DNA from: Megasphaera massiliensis | GTDB lineage: Bacteria > Bacillota > Negativicutes > Veillonellales > Megasphaeraceae | NCBI RefSeq assembly: GCF_000455225.1 | Contig: NZ_HF954537.1 | Location: forward strand, 733,844 to 797,843 | Length of the DNA: 64,000 nucleotides | Direction of reading: 5' to 3' | Part shown: positions 1 through 7,640 of the stretch, in pieces | Layout: each line of letters starts with the position of its first letter | How positions within the stretch are numbered: the stretch's first letter is position 1 | Notes under the pieces: generated by a model | The model's input: the letters and a program-made list of their open reading frames with translations, nothing else | The model's database searches: none | What the model was told of the DNA's origin: nothing | Position numbers and translations under genes: made by a program

Positions 1-54
1 AACTTTCGGAGGTTTTTTAGACTTATCTGTTCCTGAAGTTTTTTTATATCATCA

Positions 55-450
55 TCAAAAGCAGACGCCGGCCTGCAAAATGACGTTGGGATAGTAGGAA
101 AATTCACCGGTCCGTACGGCAAATTTAACGTGCGCCGATTCTTTCTTTAAATCCACATGGGGAATAAAGTCTTCTTCGGCATCTTTCAAAGTATCCCGTA
201 AATGTTCTAAGATTACGGGATTCGTTTCTTTGATTTCTTCAGCGAGTACATATTTTTCGACGACGATTTCGTCCATGATGGCGTCGAATACTTGACGGAA
301 CGTCGGTACACCGCCGACGACGGCTAAATCAATGATGGGTACCCCGCTGGGAATAGGCATGCCGGCATCACAGAGGAGAAACCGGTCTTTATGTCCCAAG
401 GCGGCTAAGGCGCCGGCCAATTGGCCATGGATGATTCCTTTTTTCTTCAT
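55..450 (-). CDS. rbsD: D-ribose pyranase / RbsD-FucU family mutarotase
   Basis: Predicted cytosolic sugar mutarotase that interconverts cyclic forms of a free pentose or deoxyhexose so that the next enzyme receives the right anomer. The 131-residue product matches the usual RbsD length. It begins MKKKGIIHGQLAGALAALGH, has the conserved LCDAGMPIP stretch near residue 31 and ends with the FYPN-like segment YYPNVILQAGV. I chose the start at 450 because AAAGGACG lies 6-10 bases upstream; a longer reading adds six residues but lacks a ribosome site. It is the last gene of the isomerase-transketolase-kinase operon, 29 bases after the kinase. RbsD or FucU specificity cannot be told from sequence. 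Confidence 0.88.
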   Translation of the reverse strand: MKKKGIIHGQLAGALAALGHKDRFLLCDAGMPIPSGVPIIDLAVVGGVPTFRQVFDAIMDEIVVEKYVLAEEIKETNPVILEHLRDTLKDAEEDFIPHVDLKKESAHVKFAVRTGEFSYYPNVILQAGVCF

Positions 451-479
451 GAAAACACGTCCTTTCACGAGTGCTGCAG

Positions 480-1976
480 TCAGGCTCCTTGATGAGTCGC
501 TGCTAAGGTCTGGGAGATGGCCTTTTGCCAGCCCCCGATTAATTCACGGCGTCGGTCCCCAGCCATGGCCGGTTCATAAGAAATGCCTTTCATATCCTTG
601 AACAAGGCATCCTTATCGTACAATCCGACGGCAAGGCCGGCGGCATAAGCGGCACCGATGGCCGAAAGTTCAGCCGCTTCCGGTACGTCGACGGGACAAC
701 CGATAAGATCCGTTTGAAACTGCATGAGGTAGGCATTTTTCGTAGGGCCGCCGTCAACGCGAAGGGACGGCAGTTTGTACCCCGACTCCTTCTGCATCAG
801 CGTCGTTACATCGTTAATCTGATAGGCGATGGCATCGAGGACGGCTCGAACCATTTCTTTTTTCCCGGTTACGCGGGTAACGCCCGTATAAAGGCCCGTC
901 GCCTGACTTTCCCAATACGGGGCGCCGAGACCTGTAAAGGCCGGCACGAAATAGCTGCGGTCTTTCGGATTGGCCGCCTGGGCTAAGGCCATCGTTTCTT
1001 CCGGTGACCGGATAAGCTGTAAATCATCTTTGAGCCAGGTAATGGCAGCTCCCGTATAGTTGATATTGCCTTCAAGGACGTAGGTTGCCTTCCCCGACAG
1101 GCTCCAAGCCAGAGACGTCACCAAGCCGTGCTGGCTGTACACGGGCTTATCGCCGATATTCATCATGACCGAAGAACCCGTACCGTAGGTAGCCTTGGCC
1201 ATTCCCGGATGATGACAGGCTTGGCCGAATAAGGCCGCATGAGAATCCCCGAAGACGGCATGGATGGGAATGGCTTCCGGCAGGATGCCGTCGAAATCCG
1301 TTTTTCCATAGAAGCCGTTGGAGTCAGTCACTTCCGGTAAGGCACGGCGGTCGATACCGAAAGCCCGGCAGACATCATCGGACCAAGTCAACCGCCCGAT
1401 GTCAAAGAGCTGAGTCCGTGAAGCGTTGGAAAAATCGGTGCGGAATACCTGCCCTTTGGTCATACAGTAGACGAGCCAGCTGTCCATGGTCCCCATACAG
1501 AGATTTCCTTCGTCCATGAGTTCCTTAGCGCCTTCGACGCGGCGCAGGATCCAAGCCAATTTAGCCGCTGAAAAATAGGGCGACAAGGGTAGTCCCGTCG
1601 TATTCTTAATCAAAGAGTCAAGGCCTTTGCGGCGAAGTTCTTCACAAATCGCCGCGCCCCGCGCACACTGCCAGACGATGGCCCGATAGACGGGCTTTCC
1701 GGTCTGACGATGCCAGGCCATGGCCGTTTCACGCTGATTACTGATGCCGACAGCCTTGATGGCCTTTCCATTAATCTCGGTCTTATCCAGCATATCGCGG
1801 ATTAAATCCTTCAAATGACGCCAGATTTCATCGGAATCGTGTTCGACCCAGCCTTTTTCGTCAATATACTGCTTATGGGACTTAGCCGCCTTGTAGCAGA
1901 TGGTCCCGGCCTCGTCGAAGAGCAGCACTTTGGTGCCCTGTGTACTCTGATCGATGCCGAGAATGTAAGACTTCAT
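480..1976 (-). CDS. FGGY-family carbohydrate kinase (glycerol kinase/pentulokinase type)
   Basis: ATP-dependent sugar kinase, predicted to phosphorylate the ketose made by the isomerase encoded upstream in the operon. The 498-residue protein has the N-terminal phosphate-binding segment GIDQSTQGTKVLLFD, a TYGTGSSVMMNIG adenosine-side motif in the middle and the FGGY C-terminal signature around VDGGPTKNAYLMQFQTDL. The overall look (GNINYTGAAITWL, VWQCARG) is closer to glycerol kinase than to typical xylulokinases, but the neighbours argue for a pentulose. The ATG at 1976 starts one base after the transketolase stop, so translation is probably coupled; upstream in-frame extensions lie inside that gene. 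The substrate is unknown; D-apulose, D-ribulose and L-xylulose are all possible. Confidence 0.85.
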   Translation of the reverse strand: MKSYILGIDQSTQGTKVLLFDEAGTICYKAAKSHKQYIDEKGWVEHDSDEIWRHLKDLIRDMLDKTEINGKAIKAVGISNQRETAMAWHRQTGKPVYRAIVWQCARGAAICEELRRKGLDSLIKNTTGLPLSPYFSAAKLAWILRRVEGAKELMDEGNLCMGTMDSWLVYCMTKGQVFRTDFSNASRTQLFDIGRLTWSDDVCRAFGIDRRALPEVTDSNGFYGKTDFDGILPEAIPIHAVFGDSHAALFGQACHHPGMAKATYGTGSSVMMNIGDKPVYSQHGLVTSLAWSLSGKATYVLEGNINYTGAAITWLKDDLQLIRSPEETMALAQAANPKDRSYFVPAFTGLGAPYWESQATGLYTGVTRVTGKKEMVRAVLDAIAYQINDVTTLMQKESGYKLPSLRVDGGPTKNAYLMQFQTDLIGCPVDVPEAAELSAIGAAYAAGLAVGLYDKDALFKDMKGISYEPAMAGDRRRELIGGWQKAISQTLAATHQGA

Positions 1977-1977
1977 A

Positions 1978-2904
1978 TCAAAGCAGCTCCTTGGCAGCTT
2001 TGACGATACCTTCAGCGTCGAGTCCATAATGATGGAAGATATCAGCCGAGTTCCCCGTGACGACCGGCGCATCAGGCAGCGTCAGACTGCGGACTTTCGT
2101 CGGATATTCCGCAGCCGTAAGTTGGGCGACCATAGCACCGAGGCCACCGTAGGGAGAATGTTCTTCGACCGTCAAGATCGCCTTCGTTTCTTTGGCAGCC
2201 TTGAGAACGGCTTCCGTATCGAGGGGTTTCAAGCAGTACATGTCGAGGACGCGGACCGATTTACCTTCTGCAGCCAGCATTTCAGCTGCTTTTTTTGCTT
2301 CATAGACCAATTCACCGCAGGCGATGATGGTCAGTTCCGTCCCATCTTGCACGGTAACAGCCTTATCCATGGTAAAGTCGAGTTTGCCTTCGTCATAGAC
2401 GTCTTCGACGGCATTGCGGCCGATGCGGATATAGGCCGGTTCACTGTCGGTGACGAATTCTTTCATCAAAGCCTCTGCCAAATACTGATCGCTCGGGAAA
2501 TATACCCGAAGGCCGGGAATAGAGCCCATGGTGGCAATATCCGTCGCCGAATGATGGGTCATGCCCAAAGCACCGTAGCTGACGCCGCCGCTGATGCCGA
2601 TGAGTTTGACATTGGTATGGGAATAAGCGACGTCGACTTTCGCCTGTTCCATGCTGCGCGTCGAAAGGAAGCTTGCCGGCGATACGGCAAAGGGACGCTT
2701 GCCGGCCGAGGCCAGACCGGCACTGATGCCGACCAGGTTCTGTTCGGCAATGCCGACTTCTACGAATTGGTCGCTGTGTTCTTCGGCATAGGGGCCGAGA
2801 GCGCCGGAGCCGTGGGAATCACTGCAAAGGACGACGATATCTTTATTTACCTTGGCTTCCTCACTGAGGAATTCTGCGATTACTTTCTTAATGGCTTTGC
2901 TCAT
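1978..2904 (-). CDS. Transketolase, C-terminal (pyrimidine-binding/C) subunit
   Basis: Second half of a two-gene transketolase, 308 residues, holding the pyrimidine-binding domain and the C-terminal domain. Visible family features include the ThDP-activating glutamate region FVEVGIAEQNLVGISAGLA near residue 48, GISGGVSYGALGMTHHSATD near residue 105, and the end GNSADIFHHYGLDAEGIVKA. The ATG at 2904 overlaps the TGA of the N-terminal subunit (ATGA), the usual coupling for split transketolases. In this operon it may act on a phosphorylated pentulose instead of the general pentose-phosphate pool. It is intact, unlike its partner subunit. Confidence 0.9.
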   Translation of the reverse strand: MSKAIKKVIAEFLSEEAKVNKDIVVLCSDSHGSGALGPYAEEHSDQFVEVGIAEQNLVGISAGLASAGKRPFAVSPASFLSTRSMEQAKVDVAYSHTNVKLIGISGGVSYGALGMTHHSATDIATMGSIPGLRVYFPSDQYLAEALMKEFVTDSEPAYIRIGRNAVEDVYDEGKLDFTMDKAVTVQDGTELTIIACGELVYEAKKAAEMLAAEGKSVRVLDMYCLKPLDTEAVLKAAKETKAILTVEEHSPYGGLGAMVAQLTAAEYPTKVRSLTLPDAPVVTGNSADIFHHYGLDAEGIVKAAKELL

Positions 2905-3717
2905 AATGCTGCCTTCCTTTCGTCGAGTTCTTTCATAGCTGCTGCAACCTGATCGGCTGTCGGGACTTTGTGGTGCCAGCCGGCTTGATCTTCCATGAAG
3001 GATACGCCGCAGCCCTTCGTCGTATTGGCGATGATGACCGTCGGTTTGCCCTTCGTCCGTTTGGCAAGATCAACGGCTGCATCGATGGCATCCATGTCGT
3101 TGCCCGGAATGGACAAGACGTTCCTAGCCAAAGGAAGCCCACCGTTCTTCAGCGCTGTCCTGGCCCATGACTTCTTCCGTCGTGCCGGAAATCTGGAGGC
3201 GGTTGCGGTCGACAAAGACCGTGAGGTTGTCAAGGCCATACTGGGGACCTGCCATAGCCCCTTCCCAAACGGAACCTTCATCACATTCGCCGTCGCCTAA
3301 GACGACGTACGTCCGATAAGGACGCTGATCCATTTTCGCGGCCAAAGCCATGCCGATGGCGACGGAAAGGCCGTGACCCAAGGAGCCGCTGTTGACTTCG
3401 ATCCCGGCAATCTTGTTGTTGGGATGGCCGATAAATTTCGACAAATACTGGGAATAAGACTGGAGTTCTTCTTTCGGGAAGAATCCCTTGTCAGCCAGGA
3501 TGGTGTACAGGGCTTCGACACAATGGCCTTTACTAAGGACGAAGCGGTCGCGGTCCGGATCGTCTACCTTGTCGGGTCCGACGTTCATCTGTTTATAATA
3601 CAAGTCGACCAAGATGTCGGTAACGCTGAGGTCGCCGCCAATGTGGCCCGTTCCGGCGTGGTGAATCAGATTGACGATATCTTTGCGGATATCAATTGCT
3701 TTTTCGCGAAGATCCAT
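2901..3717 (-). pseudogene. Transketolase, N-terminal (ThDP-binding) subunit, interrupted by a one-base insertion
   Basis: The first reading frame (3717 down to 3124) encodes a normal transketolase N half: GTGHIGGDLSVTDILV, SKGHCVEALY, and the ThDP motif GDGECDEGSVWEGAM. It stops at TAG after ERWASFG. The expected continuation, VLSIPGNDMDAIDAAVDLA to DERKAAL, is found in the next frame down to 2901. Removing the T at plus-strand position 3125 changes TAG-GAA-C into TGG-AAC and restores an uninterrupted 271-residue protein reading FGWNVLSIPG. The start at 3717 has GGAGAATAAAA upstream. This is either a recent inactivating mutation or a sequencing error; the downstream genes look undamaged. Confidence 0.85.
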
Positions 3718-3719
3718 TT

Positions 3720-5120
3720 TTATTCTCCTCTCAAATATGCCTTGACGTCTTCTTCAATAGGATCATAGAGATCCGGAGCGACGCCGATATACTTACAAGC
3801 TTCATATAATACAGGGACGACGTCCTTATGGATGCCGACACAGTGGTGAATGTACGGTCCTTCTACAATTTTCGCTTCCAACCGTTTGATGTTGTCCACT
3901 TCGACCCAGAGGTAGGTCCCCATGCCGGCCGGTCCGTCGACGCCTTTAGCGTTGCCTAACAGCAGGGAATATTCGCCGTTGTCACCGTCGAAGCGAACCA
4001 GGCTGATATCGCCGTGCTTAGCTTCGGCCGTCAGGCTGCCCGGATAGTCGAAGGCTAAGGGATACGTCAGCTTCGGCGTTTCTTTGGCTACCGAAATAGG
4101 CCAAGGGCCGCAGTGCTGCAGGAGTTCCCCGTTTTCGATATCGGGATGACGGATGGTCCAATCGGCAAAGAAGGATCGCGTTCCGTCGAGAGCGGCCGCT
4201 TCTACCAAGAGGGCTGTAATGGCACCGTGGATATCCGTTTCACAGACCATGGGAATGCCTATTTCATTGAGCATGGCATTGGCTGCACAGGGCATGACGC
4301 CGAGTTCACCCTGGAGGGCGTTCCAACACTGGATGGCACCGGCATTACAGCCGTATTTTTCCATCAGCCCTTTCATGGCTACGTACAGACCGGCGACATT
4401 TTCGACTTCGTCATCTTTAATGCGGACATCCATGTGGGAGCGGATGTAGGCGACGGCCTTGTCAACTTCCGTCTTTTCGGCTTTGGCCTCGGCGACGGCT
4501 TCTGTCAGTTCCGGCATCGGAATCGGAGCCAGTTGAATGTTGAACTTTTCTAAGAGTTCCCCTTCATTGCACATGGTCGACCAGAAATCGTAAGGACGAG
4601 GACCGATCTGCAGGATACGAATGTTGCGGAAGGTCTTGACGACGTTACAGACTGCCAGGAAATCCTTGATTCCCCGTTCAAAGACGGGATCATCGAGGCG
4701 ACAGTTGGTCATGTAGGTAAAGGGCACTCTGAAACGGCGCAGTACCTTGCCGGTAGCAAAGAGGCCGCACTGGGTATCGCGCAGGCGGATCCCCTTTTCA
4801 TCAGGCCGTTCATCGAGGGGGCCCCACAAGAGGACGGGGACGTTCAAGTCTTTGGCCAGGCGGGCACATTCATATTCGGTTCCGAAATTACAGTGCGGCA
4901 GGAACAGGCCGTCAATCTTTTCTGCTTTGAACTTTTCGACAATCTTCAGCCGGTCCTTTTCATCATAGAGCAGGCCTTCTTCATTGATATCATCGATATC
5001 GACGAAGGAGATTCCCAACTCTTCCAGCTTCTGTTTCGTCAGTCCTCGATACTTGACGGCATCGGGGGCACTGAAAATGCTGCGCCGGGTCGGTGCATAA
5101 CCTAATTTAATCGTAGTCAT
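3720..5120 (-). CDS. L-fucose/L-arabinose isomerase-family protein
   Basis: Predicted aldose-ketose isomerase, first gene of the leftward sugar operon, expected to convert the imported aldose to the ketose that the FGGY kinase phosphorylates. The 466-residue protein shows the family layout: a Rossmann-like N half and a C-terminal barrel with the likely metal ligands in GELGVMPCAANAMLNE (about 285) and in VCETDIHGA. The start at 5120 is set by AAAGGAGG with 7 bases of spacing. Expression is probably from the TTGAAA-17-TATAAT promoter at 5179-5207. It is not close enough by eye to FucI or AraA to assign a substrate. Confidence 0.8.
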   Translation of the reverse strand: MTTIKLGYAPTRRSIFSAPDAVKYRGLTKQKLEELGISFVDIDDINEEGLLYDEKDRLKIVEKFKAEKIDGLFLPHCNFGTEYECARLAKDLNVPVLLWGPLDERPDEKGIRLRDTQCGLFATGKVLRRFRVPFTYMTNCRLDDPVFERGIKDFLAVCNVVKTFRNIRILQIGPRPYDFWSTMCNEGELLEKFNIQLAPIPMPELTEAVAEAKAEKTEVDKAVAYIRSHMDVRIKDDEVENVAGLYVAMKGLMEKYGCNAGAIQCWNALQGELGVMPCAANAMLNEIGIPMVCETDIHGAITALLVEAAALDGTRSFFADWTIRHPDIENGELLQHCGPWPISVAKETPKLTYPLAFDYPGSLTAEAKHGDISLVRFDGDNGEYSLLLGNAKGVDGPAGMGTYLWVEVDNIKRLEAKIVEGPYIHHCVGIHKDVVPVLYEACKYIGVAPDLYDPIEEDVKAYLRGE

Positions 5121-5178
5121 GATAAAGCCTCCTTTAAGCTTGGGCATAGGTGTTGGTGTTCTTAAACTTCTTGAACCC

Positions 5179-5207
5179 ATTATAAATTATTTAATTAAAA
5201 ATTTCAA
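5179..5207 (-). promoter_or_regulatory. Sigma-70 promoter for the leftward sugar operon
   Basis: On the minus strand a -35 TTGAAA (5202-5207) and a perfect -10 TATAAT (5179-5184) are separated by exactly 17 bases. The spacer contains the palindrome TTTAATTAAA (5190-5199), a candidate operator shared with the divergent promoter. Confidence 0.75.
5190..5199. promoter_or_regulatory. Candidate operator, palindrome TTTAATTAAA (copy 1)
   Basis: Perfect 10-bp palindrome inside the spacer of the leftward promoter. A second perfect copy lies in the rightward promoter and a 9-of-10 copy in front of the LacI gene. The likely ligand is the LacI-type regulator at 7641, although LacI operators usually have a central CG, so binding by this protein is inference. 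Confidence 0.5.
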
Positions 5208-5335
5208 TAGTTTAAATAAAAATTTTCCCGATTGTTTTCAAGGCTTTCACATGTAATATATAATAAAATTCATTATATAGCGTCATTTATGCCGATAATA
5301 CATCGAAATTTAAATGATTTTCCGATATAATCCTC

Positions 5336-5364
5336 TTGATTTTAATTAAATTTAATGGTAATAT
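5336..5364 (+). promoter_or_regulatory. Sigma-70 promoter for the GPH transporter gene
   Basis: TTGATT (5336-5341) and TAATAT (5359-5364) are separated by 17 bases. The last base of the -35 is the first base of the second TTTAATTAAA palindrome (5341-5350), so a bound repressor would cover the spacer. Confidence 0.7.
5341..5350. promoter_or_regulatory. Candidate operator, palindrome TTTAATTAAA (copy 2)
   Basis: Second perfect copy of the palindrome, again placed between -35 and -10, on the rightward arm of the divergent sugar promoter region. Confidence 0.5.
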
Positions 5365-5418
5365 TTAGCATATAGTTTAACTAACGGTTTTAATTATTTT
5401 AAAAGGAGTGCGATACAT

Positions 5419-6798
5419 ATGCAACCTGCAGCTGATCACATCAGTATCCGCGAAAAAATCTGTTACGGCCTCGGAGATTCTTCGGCCAACATCTTCTTCG
5501 GTATGACCATGATGTTTCTTCCCTATTTCTACACCGACGTCGTCGGCTTGACGGCCAGCGCCATGGGGGCCTTATTCCTCATCGCTCGTTTAGTCGATGC
5601 CTTTTCGGATCCGATTATCGGCAACTTTGCCGACCGCCACGAAACGAAACACGGTCATTACCGTCCCTTCTTACTGTACTTAGCCATCCCTTACGGATTA
5701 TCTTGCTTCTTGGTCTTTTTGGCTCCCGACTTATCGTATACAGGGAAATTGATTTACGCCTTTGTAACCTATATTTTCTTGATCCTGATGTATGCCAGCA
5801 CCGTCGTACCTTATGTCGGCCTGCTATCGGTCTTGACCGATAATCCGGCAGAACGCTTGTCTATCAACTCCTACCGCTTCCCCTTGGCAAAATCGGCCTT
5901 CCTACTCTGCTCGGCCGTCGTCCCCATGTTCGTTGCAACGTACGACAAAGCCCACGAAGCCCAGGCATACAGCCACGCCATGATCATCATCGGCATCCTC
6001 GCCGCCTGCTGTACCTTAGCCTGCTTCTTCGGTACGAAAGAACGCAGCCATCCGCTTATCGTCAAAGACGAAAACGACACTCTCTTCTCTAAAATTAAAA
6101 TCATTGCTAAGACCCGAACGCTCCGCAGTTTCTACATCTTCTTTGCCTTGACTCAGGCCGCCTTCACCTTTAAAGGCAGCTCCGCCATCTATTACGCCAA
6201 GTATTATTTGGCCCAGAACGATGCCTATTTAACGGGTCTCCTGTCGGCCTTCTCCATTGCTGGCATCGTCGCTCCGATTGTCTCTATGTGGCTCATTCGC
6301 AAAAAAGTATTCAACAAACTGGCCATGCTCCGCGTCGCAACCTTAGGCGCTGCCATAACGGCCGTTCCGATTCTCATCGTTCCGCCGGAACACTATCTCC
6401 TGTCCTCACTGTTCCTCATTTTGTCGACCTTCTTCGGTGAACTCGGTATCGTCGTCTACTGGGCCCTGCCGGCAGACTGTGCCGACATGTGCCAGCTTAA
6501 ATTCAACAAGAAGATGGCCGGCGTCCTCGGTGCCGTCGCCCTCTTCTCCCAGAAATTTGCCATGAGCCTCGTCGGTGCCGGCATCGGCCTGATCCTGACT
6601 TTCGTCAGCTATCAGCCTGGTGCCGCCATTACCCCGGCCGTCGCCAGCGGCATCCTGGCTATTACGGCAGCCCTCCCCATCGCCTGCCACGTCATCAGCT
6701 ATTACTTCCTCAACCAGTACGACCTCGACGAAGCAGCCGTTCGTAAAATTCACTTGGAATTGGCCGGCTTGTATGCCCAGGCCGAACAGGCTAATTAA
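5419..6798 (+). CDS. GPH-family (glycoside-pentoside-hexuronide) cation symporter
   Basis: Inner-membrane sugar:cation symporter of the major facilitator superfamily, 459 residues with about twelve hydrophobic segments. The N-terminal part has the family pattern: KICYGLGDSSANIFF, then DAFSDPIIGNFADRHETKHGHYRPF near residues 69-96, matching the conserved loop of MelB/XylP-type carriers. The ATG at 5419 has AAAAGGAG upstream. It is divergent from the isomerase operon and probably imports that operon's substrate. A pentose or pentoside is the natural guess from the neighbouring transketolase, but the exact sugar is unknown. Confidence 0.88.
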   Translation: MQPAADHISIREKICYGLGDSSANIFFGMTMMFLPYFYTDVVGLTASAMGALFLIARLVDAFSDPIIGNFADRHETKHGHYRPFLLYLAIPYGLSCFLVFLAPDLSYTGKLIYAFVTYIFLILMYASTVVPYVGLLSVLTDNPAERLSINSYRFPLAKSAFLLCSAVVPMFVATYDKAHEAQAYSHAMIIIGILAACCTLACFFGTKERSHPLIVKDENDTLFSKIKIIAKTRTLRSFYIFFALTQAAFTFKGSSAIYYAKYYLAQNDAYLTGLLSAFSIAGIVAPIVSMWLIRKKVFNKLAMLRVATLGAAITAVPILIVPPEHYLLSSLFLILSTFFGELGIVVYWALPADCADMCQLKFNKKMAGVLGAVALFSQKFAMSLVGAGIGLILTFVSYQPGAAITPAVASGILAITAALPIACHVISYYFLNQYDLDEAAVRKIHLELAGLYAQAEQAN

Positions 6799-6833
6799 AC
6801 CCAATCACGCTATGAAAGGAAGGATTTCTACCC

Positions 6834-7433
6834 ATGGATAAAAGAACGATCATCAGCATCAGTCGTCAATACGGCAGCGGCGGCCGTGAAGTCGCCCAGC
6901 TTCTCGCTAAAAAGACGGGGTTCCATCTGTATGACCGCCAAATCATCGATTCGGCGGCCAAAGAACTCGGCATCAGCAACTGGACGGAAGAGCAGTTAAA
7001 AGCCCTCGAAACGAGCGAACCGGCTCCCCTCGGCTTCATCCCTTTCTACTCCATCGGTGCCGATGAGGGGCCGTCGGACACGAGCATGTTCGTCGCTGAA
7101 TCGAAAATCATCCGTCAATTGGCCAAAGCCGGGTCCTGCATCATCCTCGGCCGCTGCGGCGACTTCGTCCTGAGAGACTTTTCCAAACACTATTCCTTCT
7201 TTATCTGCGCCGACGACGACTTTCGCACCGAGCGCGGCCGTACGGAATATGAGGGTAAGAGCCTCCAAGAAATCAAGGCCGAAGACCAGAAACGGGCCGA
7301 CTATTACGAATACTATACGGGAGAGCGCTGGGGACAGCCTGAAAAATATTCCTTGTCCATCAATGCCTCAAAAATCTCCCTCGACAAGGCCGCTGACTTG
7401 ATCATCCGCTACGTCGAACTCCTTCAGGCATAA
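6834..7433 (+). CDS. Cytidylate kinase-like family protein
   Basis: A 199-residue P-loop NTPase of the cytidylate-kinase-like group. It begins with ISISRQYGSGGREVAQLLA, a glycine-rich nucleotide-binding loop typical of this family, followed by YDRQIIDSAAKELG and a central GRCGDFVLRD segment. AGGAAGG precedes the ATG at 6834. It sits 35 bases after the transporter gene and ends in front of a large hairpin, so it is probably cotranscribed with the transporter. Family members' true substrates are mostly untested; a role in nucleotide or small-molecule phosphorylation is inference. Confidence 0.8.
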   Translation: MDKRTIISISRQYGSGGREVAQLLAKKTGFHLYDRQIIDSAAKELGISNWTEEQLKALETSEPAPLGFIPFYSIGADEGPSDTSMFVAESKIIRQLAKAGSCIILGRCGDFVLRDFSKHYSFFICADDDFRTERGRTEYEGKSLQEIKAEDQKRADYYEYYTGERWGQPEKYSLSINASKISLDKAADLIIRYVELLQA

Positions 7434-7435
7434 CA

Positions 7436-7523
7436 AAAAAGAGCCTATCCTCCGCCGGTCGCCTCCTAAACAGCTGCCATATGCAGACTGGATGAGGTAC
7501 CACCCGGAAGAAAGGCTCTTTTT
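7436..7523 (+). terminator. Large terminator-like hairpin after the transporter/kinase pair
   Basis: An 11-base arm AAAAAGAGCCT (7436-7446) pairs perfectly with AGGCTCTTTTT (7513-7523), closing a loop of 66 bases that itself contains CTGC/GCAG. The right arm supplies the U-run for plus-strand transcripts. The loop is unusually long for a plain intrinsic terminator. Confidence 0.55.
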
Positions 7524-7574
7524 CTGTCTAAAGTCTATTTCTGACTTTACTATCATTTTATGACGTGCTACACT

Positions 7575-7596
7575 TTTAATTGAATCGATTTATAAT
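7575..7596 (+). promoter_or_regulatory. LacI gene promoter -10 with TTTAATTGAA element
   Basis: A perfect -10 TATAAT lies at 7591-7596, but no good -35 is present 16-18 bases upstream. TTTAATTGAA at 7575-7584 is a 9-of-10 match to the palindrome found in both sugar promoters and occupies the same spacer position, which suggests autoregulation. Confidence 0.5.
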
Positions 7597-7640
7597 TTAA
7601 ACAGATATGCATAAATTCTTACAAAAGCAGGAGGTATAAA

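Noticed and set aside
2029-2952. A 307-codon open frame antisense to the transketolase C subunit.
   Set aside because: It mirrors the codon periodicity of the real gene, has no ribosome site and encodes no recognisable domain. Similar antisense frames at 17265-18149, 19018-19914 and 60285-61076 were rejected on the same grounds.
7480-7510. Minus strand reads CCGGGTGGTACC, resembling a T-box antiterminator motif, next to a U-run.
   Set aside because: No specifier stem was seen and no minus-strand gene lies downstream; the leftward reading runs into the end of the cytidylate-kinase-like gene.
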